Assembly: GCA_034509755.1 (NCBI GenBank)
Contig: CM067541.1
Location: 22,122,001-22,186,000 of the forward strand
Direction of reading: 5' to 3'
DNA from: Anisodus tanguticus
Lineage: Eukaryota > Streptophyta > Magnoliopsida > Solanales > Solanaceae
Length of the DNA stretch: 64,000 nt
Made by a program: the position numbers and the translations under genes
Shown: piece by piece, positions 24,358 to 34,859 of the stretch
Position numbering within the stretch: the stretch's first letter is position 1
Layout of the letters: every line of letters starts with the position of its first letter
Notes under the pieces: generated by a model
Database searches by the model: none
What the model was told of the DNA's origin: nothing
The model's input: the letters and a program-made list of their open reading frames with translations, nothing else

Positions 24358-24699
24358 CTCCTCTAGAATAGATAGGTGAGAGATGGCAATTTACAACGAG
24401 TTACATTCGCCGGCGTAACAATCTTTTCCAGAGTCGCAATGGTTTTCCCCAAATTTGCCATGGATTTTATCTTCAAGGTGAACTTTAGCAGGCCTTGATA
24501 ATAATGCACCGAGAGCACATGACTATTTTATGTCGTTAATCAGTTTCAATTCAACAAAACTCGCTCATCCTAGGGGAAGATTTTCTTAGAAAGAATTTAT
24601 CTATTTTCCTTTATGAAAAAAAAATTCTCGTAAATAAGGTACACTTAATATACTTAATGTTACCTTTATGTTTTCATGCGATAACATCAATCTGAAGTG

Positions 24700-24866
24700 G
24701 ACTTTGCCTCTACAACTATATAAATGCTTAAAAAATCATGTTCAAACTCTAATAAAAAAGTACGTAGTATTTTCTTTTATATATAATAATCTGTCGAGCC
24801 CAAAAATATGTCCAATTTTCTTATGAAGTCCACATTCTTGATAGCTTTATTGCTAATCACCATACA
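24700..24866 (+). pseudogene. Relic promoter and exon 1 of a small secreted peptide gene
   Basis: ATG at 24823 opens MKSTFLIALLLITI, clearly related to MKSSFFVALLLITM at 52908 and to the copies at 33886 and 50229. The match extends upstream: ACTATATAAATGC (24716-24728) corresponds to the TATA region of the other copies, and AATATGTCCAATTTTCTTATGAAG to AATACGGCCAAAATTGTTATGAAG. The donor site is destroyed: GTTTG of the others reads ATTTG here. No exon 2 is found before the copia element. It is an older, diverged member of the family. Confidence 0.65.
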
Positions 24867-25103
24867 TTTGTTTCTCCTTCATACTTTATAATGGGTGGAA
24901 ATTTGACGGTTTGGGCAGATTAAAATAAATTGATCAATAAACGACTCATTGCCCAACTCTGCCTAGAAGTTATTTGGAAAGAGATGAGACGCGTCAAAAT
25001 CATCTAAACAATGTGTCCTAGCACAATAGTCCAACTCATACAAATATTCAAATTTTTATTCATTTTCTTATATACTAACAAAACTTTATTCTTCTTTGTT
25101 ATA
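24867..25103. other. No recognisable gene
   Basis: AT-rich sequence between the relic exon and the truncated copia LTR. It may be the decayed intron of the relic gene; I see no motif that confirms this. Confidence 0.4.
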
Positions 25104-25674
25104 ACTATGGGGCATTTGAAAGACTATCTTGCACACCTATAAAAAGAGGCCTTTGGCTCAATTTTTTTGAGAACCATGAACAAAAAAAACAATTTAACAA
25201 CATCACAAAGAGATCAGATTTTCCTGATATCAATCCTTCTCTTAGCAATCTTCATTATTCATGTTCTTCAATGAGATCATTTGTGTAGGATTTGCACACT
25301 TGATAGTTTGTTGTTTCATATTGGGAGACTATTGTCCACACTTTCGTAAAACCTATATACGGGGGCAATCTTGTCTTAAAGACAGAGAGTCATCTCTCGA
25401 CTCAGCCGATGGTGTTGTGATTATTTAATTGGTTGCTAAGTGTTTCAGGTGTGAACTAGAATCTCAAAGGAATCTAACCGTTCGGATTCTCAGCGGATCT
25501 ACAAGCCACAAGTGTAGCAGTTCATGTTCTTGTATTTCCGAATACAAGATCCATATTTGAAGTTCCAATTCAAGATCAAGATATCGACAACTTGTTATTG
25601 TATCTTTGTTGTTTATCATTTCGATCACTTTAATAGTTATTTACTATTCCCGTACGTGCTGTACATATCCAACA
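25104..25674 (+). repeat. 5' LTR of copia element, left-truncated
   Basis: Collinear with 30601-31172, from CTATGGGGCATTTGAAAG to TACATATCCAACA. A primer-site-like TTGGTATTAGTGC follows about 15 bases later (about 25689). Confidence 0.8.
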
Positions 25675-25705
25675 ATTTTAAGATGAGATTGGTATTAGTG
25701 CTCGA

Positions 25706-26140
25706 ATGATGTATTCCATCAGATATGGTCCCAAATCTGACTGTGGTTTTCTTCTTGAAAATAGTTCGGTTGACAGTTCTGTTAACAGTTCAAACACTGT
25801 CTCAATCAACAACCGTGCTTTCAAATCTGGTCCTAGTTATGGTTCTCTCTTTGACGACAGTTACAAATCTGTTTCCGTTAAAGGTGGGATCTCTGGATCT
25901 GATGTTAAGCTTCAAGATACTGCTGATTGTCATGCTAGTACGGCTAAAGATCAAGGACGAGTTGGTGTCACTGCTCTCGAGGGTGGTGGAAACAAGCGCC
26001 CACGAGAGGCTGAGGATGTCAACTGGGACAAGAGGAAAAGGCTTAAGATGATGTTCTATCATGTAATAAAAGGCCTATATCTGTCCCAGACAAAGGATCT
26101 GAATTATGGTAAAGAGGATATGGACACTCAGTCTAACTGA
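25706..26140 (+). pseudogene. Open frame at the start of the copia interior, function not recognised
   Basis: A 144-codon frame begins just after the primer-site region. It is rich in Ser, Val, Gly and Asn at first and basic later (GNKRPREAEDVNWDKRKRLK). It does not resemble a copia gag domain that I know. It could be a relic of gag or a chance frame in the leader. No zinc knuckle is visible between here and the integrase. Confidence 0.3.
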
Positions 26141-26559
26141 AGTGGGCCAGAATCCAAAAGGTCAAAGTTAATTATCCTTCCTTATAATGTGTTTAGTTAA
26201 TATCTGAATAAAAGTGTGTAAGGCAAGGCTGGGAATATGAAAGTGTTTTCATTAAAAACTTATATTCCCTACACTCTAAAATCATATATTGAATCTCCTT
26301 CCTTCACAGTTAAAGATTGGACTATTGTAAATAAAACTTAAAAGATTCGTTCTTTTGAGTGTAATTATTAAAAGTGTGTAAAGTATGTTCGCACATACGA
26401 AGGAGAGAGATCCACTGACTGTGCGAAAACTGTCGCCACTCTTTAGTAAGCGCCAGAAATTGTCTGGGCACCAATCTCAAAGAAAGAAGACTAAAAGCTA
26501 ATGGCTTATCTTAAGACGTTGAACCTGTCACACTATTTGACTTAAGATCCTTCATTTGA

Positions 26560-26940
26560 TGGGATTATATTGGACACTCAGTCGTACAAAGACTACGGGC
26601 GACTGGAGCAGTCCAGAATTCATAGAATGATATTGGACACTCAGTCGTACAAAACCTACGGGCGACTGGAGTGGGCTAGAATTTAGTTGATAGGATGATA
26701 TTGGACACTCAGTCGTACAAAGCCTACAGGCGACTGGAGTGGGAGCCAGATTTTCCAGGTCTTAAATGATCTGAAGGCCAAAAGAAAAGCAGAAAAGTAA
26801 TGGACACCTAGTGAGATGGGCCAGAGTTTCCAGGTCTTAAATGATCTGAAGGCCAAAAGAAAGACAGAAAAGAAATTGGACACTCAGTCTGCCAAAGCAA
26901 CTGGAGTGGACTAGAGGATCCAGATCCCATATGATCCGGT
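26560..26940 (+). repeat. Imperfect tandem repeats with hairpin units in the copia interior
   Basis: TTGGACACTCAGT recurs at about 26570, 26633 and 26701, and in weaker form at 26800 and 26878. The first three units each contain ACTCAGTCG followed about 15 bases later by CGACTGGAG, which can pair as a stem. A second repeat, CCAGGTCTTAAATGATCTGAAG, occurs at 26754 and 26830. An isolated related unit is at 26120. Confidence 0.7.
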
Positions 26941-27149
26941 TATGCCCTAACCATGGGCAAGAGGTTGTTCATATGAATCAATGTCACCTCTAAAGTAGAA
27001 GGGGTTGTCCTCAATAGGACTTCAGGGAATGGGATCACTCTAAAAGGAGGTAATACATGTCCCAAACTTGGTTTAAGGGACATTGTTGGTCAAGCTGGTT
27101 TGAGACTAGTCCAATAGGTCTGTATAACTAAGAATGGTACAGTATGTCT

Positions 27150-27630
27150 GTAGCTAAATGAATGATATATTTGTAATCCGTGAATCTATGCCATCATAGA
27201 TTAAGACACGTTAAATAGAAAGTCATTCAAAAGCTAACGAAGTTGAGAGTGTTGCCTTCTGTCGACATAAACCCTCAAAATGAATGTGAGGTAGGGGAAG
27301 AGGCAAAATCACTTTCCAAGTTCCGTCAAAGGAATAGCAAAAGAAACACCGCTCCTCTAGAACTCAGTCACACCTATATAGGTGAATTAAAGTTTATACA
27401 AAATAGAGGTGGGAGACAAGTACTTTGTGACCTTCATTGATGATGGTACAACGTATTGCATCCTTTGTTTGTTGAAAAGCAAAGATGAAGTTGTTGAAGC
27501 GGATAAGCGCTACAAAGCAGTAGTTGAAAATCAACTAAGCCTACGGATTGAGGAATTTGTAGTGATAGAGGGGGAGAATGTGAAGCACCGTTCATCAAAC
27601 GACTATTCATTACTCACTTCAGTCTAACGG
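27150..27630 (+). pseudogene. Copia integrase remnant
   Basis: 27243-27440 resembles the pre-integrase and start of the integrase (LRVLPSVDINPQ, then NTAPLELSHTYIGELKFIQNRGG). In the next frame, 27409-27627 gives KYFVTFIDDGTTYCILCLLKSKDEVVEADKRYKAVVENQL, the core domain with its first catalytic Asp region. The rest of the core is not readable. A frameshift lies near 27409. The domain comes before reverse transcriptase, as in copia elements. Confidence 0.75.
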
Positions 27631-28249
27631 TGTTAGCCAAGCGCAAAGTCGTACGCCCAAAATTTATAGGGCAAAGAGATCCTTACCGCTAATGCGATTC
27701 TCAACAGAACTACGCATAAGGATAATGATAACCCTCCATGTGAAACATAGAAAGGATCCCACATACAAATGTTGTGATATGGGGTGGCTTGGTAGAAGTT
27801 AGAATACCGAAACATGTCAAGTTGGACCTAAGACTGTAGATTGTATATCCACTTGATCTGCAAATAACAGTAGTGCCTATCGCCTCTTGGTGTCAAAGAA
27901 TGCTGAATTCTTTGAGGATAACTTTCCTTGAGAAGGAAAAAGAAGTAATTGCTCGAGGTTAACAAGAACCTACGAGTGCCTGATTGTCTTGAACCAGACG
28001 TTCCAGAGCTATAGGACTCAGAAGTTGCTGACTATCAGGAACTTAATATTTCAGATCTACAGAACTTAGGGATTCTAGAGGTTGAACCGAGACGGAGCAA
28101 AGAGGGCACAAAGACTTGTTCCAGGCCTTCTAGCTTGTATGGTTGAGAATGAACCATGGATAATTAACAAAGAATTGTAATCTCCAGAAGCGCTGCTTTG
28201 GAAAGAAGATACAGAGAGAGAAATAGATTCCATCATATAAAACCATACT

Positions 28250-29515
28250 TGTGTAATGGTTGATCTTTCTCCGGGAAAAGAACCTGTGGGTTGTAAAAGT
28301 GGATATTCAAAAGTGAGTACAAATTAGATGGATCTACTGACGAGTATAAGACCTCGGCTACTTGTACATGTGCTCCCCTGTGAATAGCTTAACATCCAGG
28401 GCCATTGCAGTTTTGCTTGACATGGATGTTGAAACAGCCTTCCTAACTGGAGAGTTGGAAGTGGAGGATCAGAGTTGGTTTGTTGGACTGTTGGGCTTCT
28501 TCCTGAACTTTCATTTTGGTCCCTGAAATGTTTACATTTTGGTCCTGGAAGTTTCAGATAAAATAGAAACAATGAATCTGACAACATAAACATTGACTCT
28601 GAAGTTAGAAAGCCAACAGTTAGAAAAACCAACAGTCTAAAAGTGGAAGTCATATTGAAATAAAAGTCTCGATATAAAAGATATGGGTATCACAGATGAC
28701 ATCTTAGGAATTGGGATTTCTCAGAGATCTAACGGGCTAGTCTAACTCCAAACTCAGTTGTGAGATAGTTGATAGTCTCGTTGAAGACACCAATGGATAT
28801 GAATCATAGAATTGATTGGAATTATGGTGCACCCATATACAATGAGCGATATGCGCACGTCACATGTTGTTCAATGTATTGTGCACACTACAACCGACCT
28901 GGTATCGACCTACAAAGTAGATCAGTTGACCTAAGGTTCACTCGTGATTCTGGAAATGATCGATAGAAGGATTTAAGTAGGATGTGACAATAACCAAAAT
29001 ATTCGCTTATCTACGGATTATGGTATTCTGGATGTCCAGCAGTTCTGGGAGAACACTGATGCAAACTGGACATCAGATATGAAAAACACCAAAGCCACAA
29101 GTAGATGTGTATGGTATGTCTTGGAAAATCCTCTAATAAAACTTGCATCGGCCAATTCAAGATGGAATCGGAGTTTATCGCTCTAAACAAAGCATGAGAA
29201 GAAGTTGAGTAACTTCACGACTCCTTAGAGGACATCCCTTATTGGGAGAAACCCGTGCCTTGAGCAGTTATACACTGTTACTAGCCGGTCGGATTCAGGA
29301 AGGGAACGGATGACGGCGTCTGGACATATCTGTCATATCTGTCGGAGACATAAGACCGTATGGCAGTTGATCACCACGGGTGTCACTTCCTTGATTACTA
29401 ATCAAAGGATATAGCGGACCCTTTAACTAATGAATTACCCAAAGATCAAGAGTTCTGCCTGTCTAGGGGAATGGACTTAAAACCCAAACAATACGAACCT
29501 TTGCGGTGGTAACCC
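28250..29515 (+). pseudogene. Copia reverse transcriptase and RNase H remnants
   Basis: Isolated motifs appear in order. About 28400-28475 reads AIAVLLDMDVETAFLTGELEVEDQ, the first catalytic block. About 28650-28735 reads DIKDMGITDDILGIGISQRSNGLV. 28765-28870 reads VSLKTPMDMNHRIDWNYG. RNase H follows: YTDANWT-like near 29055, CIGQFKMESEFIALNKA near 29145-29200, and SKDIADPLTNELPKDQEF near 29400-29460. The YVDD block was not found. Frames change repeatedly. Confidence 0.75.
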
Positions 29516-30124
29516 AATCATATTGACTGGAGATCCCAAGAATTTGGTTCAATGGGAAAACTAAGCTGCAAAATGTTCAGTTGAGCGCTTCGGTGGAAGC
29601 AAGAGAACTTCAAATGATGATTTTTGTAAAGAAACGTAAATCCAAAGTCATTCCCACGATAGACATTAAAGTGCTACCTGCATAGTGGGTAAATGTTAAG
29701 CTTCCAAACCTTTAATGATTCTCAAATAATTGAGGTTAAGGTTGGGGAAACTTTTAATAATTCCTAACACTTGTGAAGTGGGGTATAGCAGGATACCTTG
29801 TAGGAGATCACCTATTTAAGTGCGAGGACAGTCCGCCTTAAATGAACGCACTTAAGAATCCAAGTGTGTCCACGGTCACAACGGACAGAACAATAAGAAT
29901 AAACGAATAAATGGGAGGTATTGTATTGGTACCGTTGTCTAGGCTTACATTAAACACTTACGGTTCAAGACATCACGTTCACCGCGCAGTAAGTAAGTCC
30001 GATGGTATTCAACTAAGGAAGGTTCAAAGCGAAAGCGACCTCTCCTGATGCAATATCTTTTCGCTGAAAGATTGCTGAAAATAGGCACCTTGTGTGTGCG
30101 CCAAAATCTCTTTCAAGAGGGAAT
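29516..30124 (+). other. Copia 3' untranslated interior
   Basis: Between the end of pol and the 3' LTR I see no coding frame. The stretch ends TCAAGAGGGAAT, a short purine run directly before TGTTGGA that may be the polypurine tract. Confidence 0.5.
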
Positions 30125-31172
30125 TGTTGGAAATTTACTAATGTGGAATTAATTTTATCCCATTATTTATGACTCGAACAATTGGGCCACGCACGTCGGA
30201 AATATTGTTTCCACACACGTGCAATCTTAGTGCCAAGTATCGTAAATTTCATTAATGAAAGAGATATTGGTACGTAAGTGAAATGTTTGAGACATAGAAT
30301 GATGGGCGATTGTTTGCTAAATGACAAGTGTTCCACGTTGGTAAACGAAGTAAGGATTGTGCGAAGTGTAAGGAGTGCCGCGGCGCCTGACTGGTAATGA
30401 GCGTCGTGGATTTTCTGGTTGAATTAGCGTCGCGACGCTAATGCGGCAGAGTCGCGGCGCTTCATTGGCAGTGACTGCTCGACCGAATCCCAAAGGTTTG
30501 GTTGTTGAGGTAGTTTCAATGGCATTGAATATTACTTGGACCATTATGTTGCTGCATTACTTGGGGGTTAAATGTCATCCATTACATGGAAATTGATTGC
30601 CATTATGGGGCATTTGAAAGGCCATCTTGCACACCTATAAATTGAGGCCTTTGGCTCAATTCTATAGAGAACCATGAGCAGAAAAACAAGTTAACAACAC
30701 CACAAAGAGATCATATTTTCTTGATATCAATCCTTCTCTTAGCAATCTTCATTATTCGTGTTCTGCGCTGAGATCATTTGTGTAGGCTTTGCACACTTGA
30801 TAGTTTGTTGTTTCATGTTGGGAGACTATTGTCCACACTTCCGTAAAGCCTATATACGGGGGAAATATTGTCTTAAAGACAGAGAGCCATCTCTCAACTC
30901 AGCCTGTGGTGTTGTGATTATCTAATTGGTTGCTAAGTGTTTCAGGTGGGAACTAGAATCTCAAAGGAGTCTAACCGTTCGGATTCTCAGCGGATCTACA
31001 AGCCACAAGTGTAGCAATTCATGTTCTTGTATTTCCAAATACAAGATCCATATTTGAAGTTCCAGTTCAAGATCAAGATATCGACAACTTGTTGTTGTAT
31101 TCTTTGTTGTTTATCCTTTCGATCACTGTAATAGTTATTTACTATTCCCGTACGTGCTTTACATATCCAACA
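30125..31172 (+). repeat. 3' LTR of copia element (full length)
   Basis: It starts TGTTGGAAATTT and ends TATCCAACA, with TGTTGGA/TCCAACA as 7-bp inverted ends, about 1.05 kb. Around 30370-30470 it has an unusually GC-rich patch with the perfect 18-bp palindrome TTAGCGTCGCGACGCTAA (30424-30441). Confidence 0.88.
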
Positions 31173-32253
31173 GAAAACACACTACATCTCATAGTTTGTT
31201 CTCGATTAAATAATGGAGTTAAGTTTTGAGAGAAAATTCATGTAAGGAAAAAAATTAGATTATGCAGATATATTGACTGAATGAGAAATCAAAGCAATAC
31301 ATGAATAGAATATATTTCAAAGAAATCGAAAAGAACAGAGATTTATAATTACCTTGTTAGAGAATCAAGTTGTTTAGACGATAATGGTCTAATTGAAGTA
31401 CTGGACTCTATTTATAGAGAAAGTTTCAATCCCATCAGATTCAGTTTGTTCCATGTTAATAGGAGGAACATGAATCCTCATGCGAATCAATTTGATCTTA
31501 GTTTAAGGAAAAAATTAATATAAAGTAAACTTTTTATTGATTTTAAATTTTACATAAATACAGTTTTACCCTTTCATTTTTTCGCTAAATAGGATGAACA
31601 TGAATCCTCATGGGAATCAATTTGATATTAGTCTCTTAGTATAAAGAGGAGCAGGACCGTTGACCTGATCTGACTCCCCATCCAACCGCCCAGTTTAAGG
31701 AAAGATTTAATATAAAGTAAACTTTTATTAACTTTAAATTATAAATATTACGATTCCTACGTACTTCAAATAAGGAAAGATTTAACAAATGATATTTTTA
31801 GTTGATTTAAGTAGTTCTAAATATTAGAGGAATTATTAAATGACTATTTTGTCTATTGTAAAGTTTTTAAATGAAGATCAAAAAATTCAATCAATATTTC
31901 TAAGATTCTCTGTGCTTTTAATATAATATAGATGAGTATTTTTTCTTATTTACCAACCATAGCAAAGTTTTACAATTTGTGGCAGATCGAAAAAATTAAT
32001 GGGTTCTTTGTTTTTGTGAGAACATGAGCTGGAAAGTTTGAAGAAGAACATGAGCTGGAAAGTTTGAAGAAGAGACCTAGAATTCCATTGCTGAAGCTTG
32101 AGAAATTGGGTTTGCAAAATTGAGCTTTGTTTTGAGCAGGTGTTAGTGAGTTAGCTTCAAACAGCATTAGGATCTTAAATCTAAAAGTTGAGGAAGTTTA
32201 GTGGAGATCTAGGGTGGTTTTGAGCTAATTTCATATATATATATATATATATA
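31173..32253. other. AT-rich intergenic stretch with short repeats, no gene seen
   Basis: Two related blocks, about 31459-31560 and 31589-31740, share GAACATGAATCCTCATG, AATCAATTTGAT and TTTAATATAAAGTAAACTTT. A 25-base unit, GAACATGAGCTGGAAAGTTT with a short tail, is tandemly doubled at about 32021-32070. The stretch ends in an (AT)n run at 32231-32254. Confidence 0.6.
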
Positions 32254-33004
32254 TAGTAAAACCTCGATAAATGAATATTTGATAAATTAATAACCTTGAT
32301 TAAATAATAATTTTCTCCGGTCCCGACTTGGGCCAATGAGATAAAATAATAACCTCGATAAATACATAAGATAATAATTTTTAAAAAAATCCTTGAGGCC
32401 CACTGAAAATATAAAATAATAATTAATTAAATACGTATGAAAATTACATATATAATTAATAAAATAAAGAACTTCCTAAACAATTTTTATTTCAAACTTT
32501 ATGCTTTCCTAAAATTACATAACTTGATGATTTTTATTTTTGTACTCACATAATGATTTTCTCATCTTATCAGTTAGCGTAGACTTTTTTACACCTTTCA
32601 AATGAGTAGTCATGGAAGAGAAGATATAATATATAATTTTTATATTTTGGTATATGAAGTTAAAGTACATGTATCTATTTATAAACTCCATATTGTGTAC
32701 TTGAAACACTTCATATTCTAATGTACATGCATTCTATTTTGAATCACGCCAACCCAAGATTAATAAACTTCTTTTTGACAAGATTAATAAACTTGGATAC
32801 AATGCACCATCATTAATTAATTGTTTATTTATTTTCTTTTCTTAGTTACAGAAAAAAATTAATTGTTTAATTTGAGAAATATAATGTACAAAATAAAAAT
32901 TATTCTATAAATTAATAAATATTACTTTATCGATAAATTAATAACCTCGTATAAGATAATAATTTTTCAGGTCCCAAGGATATTCATTTATAGAGGTTTT
33001 ACCG
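32254..33004. mobile_element. Pogo/Emigrant-like MITE
   Basis: The left end reads TAGTAAAACCTCGATAAATGAATAT and the right end, inverted, CGGTAAAACCTCTATAAATG. TA flanks both sides (32252-32253 and 33005-33006), the target duplication of Tc1/mariner-pogo elements. GTAAAACCTC ends are known from plant Emigrant/Lemi-type elements. About 750 bp, very AT-rich, with subterminal copies of GATAAATTAATAACC near both ends. No transposase frame, so non-autonomous. The left edge abuts an (AT)n run, so its exact first base is uncertain. Confidence 0.7.
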
Positions 33005-33783
33005 TATATATTTATGAAATTATATAAATTGTGAGCTTTGAAGGCCGGTGTGAAATTATAAAATTGGATCATACCATTACCTTAAAGTATTTGGTTAGAT
33101 ACCTATATTTGTTCAAGATTTGAAGTTTTTGCTGCTAACAAATATAAGCAACGTAACTTATGAAAATTTTAATTTTCTTACTTATTTAGTATTTTTCAGT
33201 ATACCAAAAAAAATGATTTAACAACACATGTTATCCTGCTTGACTTGTTTATAGGGTATAATACGGTAAAAACTTTTTTGTACGTGGTGTTTAGATACTT
33301 GCTAATTACTTGTTATGATACTTAGATAAAATGAGATGATTTTTTTTTGTCACCAAAAAATAGTTTATTGACTTTCAAAGACTTTATAATGCAATTGTAT
33401 TCTCTAGTCCTATTGTTATTTTTGTTTTTGTATTTCTAACTTATCGATTACTTGAACAAAAATGAGTAAATTTTATGTTATGAAAAAATAATTTAGTGAC
33501 TTTGGTGTAATAAAATAAAAATTGAGTGACTATTCGTGAAATTATCCATGTTTTGTCATGTGAGATTGAGTAATCTTTTATTAGACTTGCATTGACGGCT
33601 AATGTTATTAATTTCTTACTTAAAAGAAGTTTTATTAGCACAAATATTGGTGACCAAAAATTTGTACTGCAAACCAACTGTGGTCCCATAAAATGAGATA
33701 ATTTGATCTTAGAATATGGTTACTAATGTTTTAATTAGATTACTTTAATCTCATGTATGCTTTGTCTATATTGCTCTACCACT
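33005..33783. other. Upstream region of peptide gene copy P1, no gene seen
   Basis: AT-rich sequence with no coding motif. From about 33228 it is collinear with 49566 onward (P2), and from about 33386 with 52401 onward (P3). The last part is the presumed promoter of the peptide gene, with TATATAA at 33784-33790. Confidence 0.6.
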
Positions 33784-33790
33784 ATATAAT
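33784..33790 (+). promoter_or_regulatory. TATA box of peptide gene copy P1
   Basis: ACTATATAATGC lies about 100 bases before the ATG at 33886. The same element is at 50124-50130 (P2) and 52806-52812 (P3), and in altered form at 24717 (relic). Its retention in all family members supports a real promoter. Confidence 0.55.
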
Positions 33791-33885
33791 GCTACACAAG
33801 ACCTTACTCCAAATCATTCAAAAGTTTATAAAATTTCTTTTTTTAAAGAAAGTGTATTAGTAAGCAAAATACGGCCAAAATTGTT

Positions 33886-34517
33886 ATGAAGTCTGCTTTC
33901 TTTGTTGCTGATCACCATGGGTTTGTTTCTCTTTAATTCTTATTTTCTTATTCCTTGAACCTTTAATCTATTAATTTTTATTTTCATTGTAATTTTTTAC
34001 AAGACGGGTGTCTTGGAACAACAATAAAGTTATCTTTGTAGGATCTATATAGGTCATAGGTTTAATCCGTAAAATCAATCATGGTTGCTAATAGCATAGC
34101 CTTGTCCTCTCTTTATGTATGTATGTATGTATATGTGTGTGTATACATATAAATTTGAGTGAGAAGCATACCAGACCATGAATAAAGCTAGAATACCAAG
34201 AGAATCCTCTTCCTTATCTTAGGCTCCCTTCCTTAAGGTATATTCGATATATGAAATTACGGGGTGTCATAGATTGTCACTATAATGTTTCAATAGCAAA
34301 GAAAAACATATGTGAGATGCTGATTTAATTTGTTTAAATATTTTCAGTTGCAGATTTTTCATCCAACAAGGTGGAAGCGAGGAACGATTGTGATTCTTCT
34401 GCTGATTGTCATTGTGTTGTAGGTCTCAACCCTTGTTGTTTTTTGCATTTCTGTATTTGCACTGCCAACTCAAAGTTTGAAGTGCCTTCCGTACATAGTG
34501 TGAAACCCAAGAATTGA
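33886..34517 (+). pseudogene. Small secreted six-cysteine peptide gene, copy P1, frameshifted
   Basis: Exon 1 (33886-33920) starts MKSAFFVA but lacks one of two TTTGTTGC units present in P2 and P3. The 8-base loss shifts the frame, removes the hydrophobic core of the signal peptide and leads to an early stop in exon 2. Exon 2 (34348-34517) is intact in its own frame: CDSSADCHCVVGLNPCCFLH, then the FCIC motif and a stop at 34515-34517. One arginine of P3 is a cysteine here. The intron (33921-34347) has GT and AG ends and a TATG/TGTG microsatellite (34113-34150). Otherwise nearly the same as P3, so inactivation looks recent. Confidence 0.7.
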
Positions 34518-34659
34518 TGTTGGAATAAAAATTTATTCACGCTCGATATTTACATTTACATGTATTGGGTAGGGGATAAGATTTTATTATCGATGTATCG
34601 GCACTTGTCTGTGTATGTTTCGATTTCCTAAATATATCTTGACTTCAAAACTCTTACAT

Positions 34660-34760
34660 TGAGTAATACTCCCTCCATCTCAAATTATTTTATCGTGATT
34701 TTTAAACATAATTGTTACAAATTATTTGTCATTTTAAAAGTTCAAGACAAAATTATTATT
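34660..34760. mobile_element. Fragment of a Stowaway-like MITE
   Basis: ACTCCCTCCATCTCAAATTATTT near 34668 is the characteristic end of plant Stowaway elements. I cannot find the opposite inverted end, so this is a one-ended fragment. The parallel copy is at about 53681-53790 (CTCCCTCCGTCTC), so it predates duplication of the peptide-gene block. Confidence 0.55.
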
Positions 34761-34859
34761 TCTTTTCATTATTGTTTCGAAGATTTACTATTTCTAAACG
34801 TTAGGGCTCAAACCCTCAATTTCTACAACCCAAATACGGATAAATACTAAATAAACAGT

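Larger units (their letters stand above)
21016..24500 (-). mobile_element. L1-type LINE, reverse strand, 3'-truncated by LTR-B
   Basis: On the minus strand the order is ORF1 (24357 to about 23213), then ORF2 with endonuclease and reverse transcriptase (23180 to 21016). The RNase H and tail expected downstream are missing because LTR-B begins at 21015. The upper boundary is uncertain: sequence shared with 48358-49530 extends to about 24760 and includes a promoter-like flank of the peptide gene family, so the LINE itself probably ends between 24400 and 24690. No target duplication or poly-A can be seen. Confidence 0.85.
25104..31172 (+). mobile_element. Decayed Ty1/copia element
   Basis: Two related LTRs flank an interior in which integrase precedes reverse transcriptase and RNase H, the copia order. 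The LTRs end TATCCAACA and the 3' LTR begins TGTTGGA. The 5' LTR lacks its first roughly 476 bases. All coding regions are interrupted. It lies between the relic peptide exon and P1 and is absent from the parallel block near 49.53 kb, so it either entered block X later or was deleted from block Y. Confidence 0.85.

Noticed and set aside
25725..26051. Second overlapping frame in the copia 5' interior
   Set aside because: Overlaps the longer 25706-26140 frame and has no domain.
26560..26940. A CRISPR-like array in the tandem repeats
   Set aside because: Eukaryotic retrotransposon context, irregular spacing, degenerate repeats, no cas genes.
34113..34150. TATG/TGTG microsatellite as a possible functional element
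   Set aside because: Unit number varies among P1, P2 and P3 inside an intron; an ordinary microsatellite explains it.
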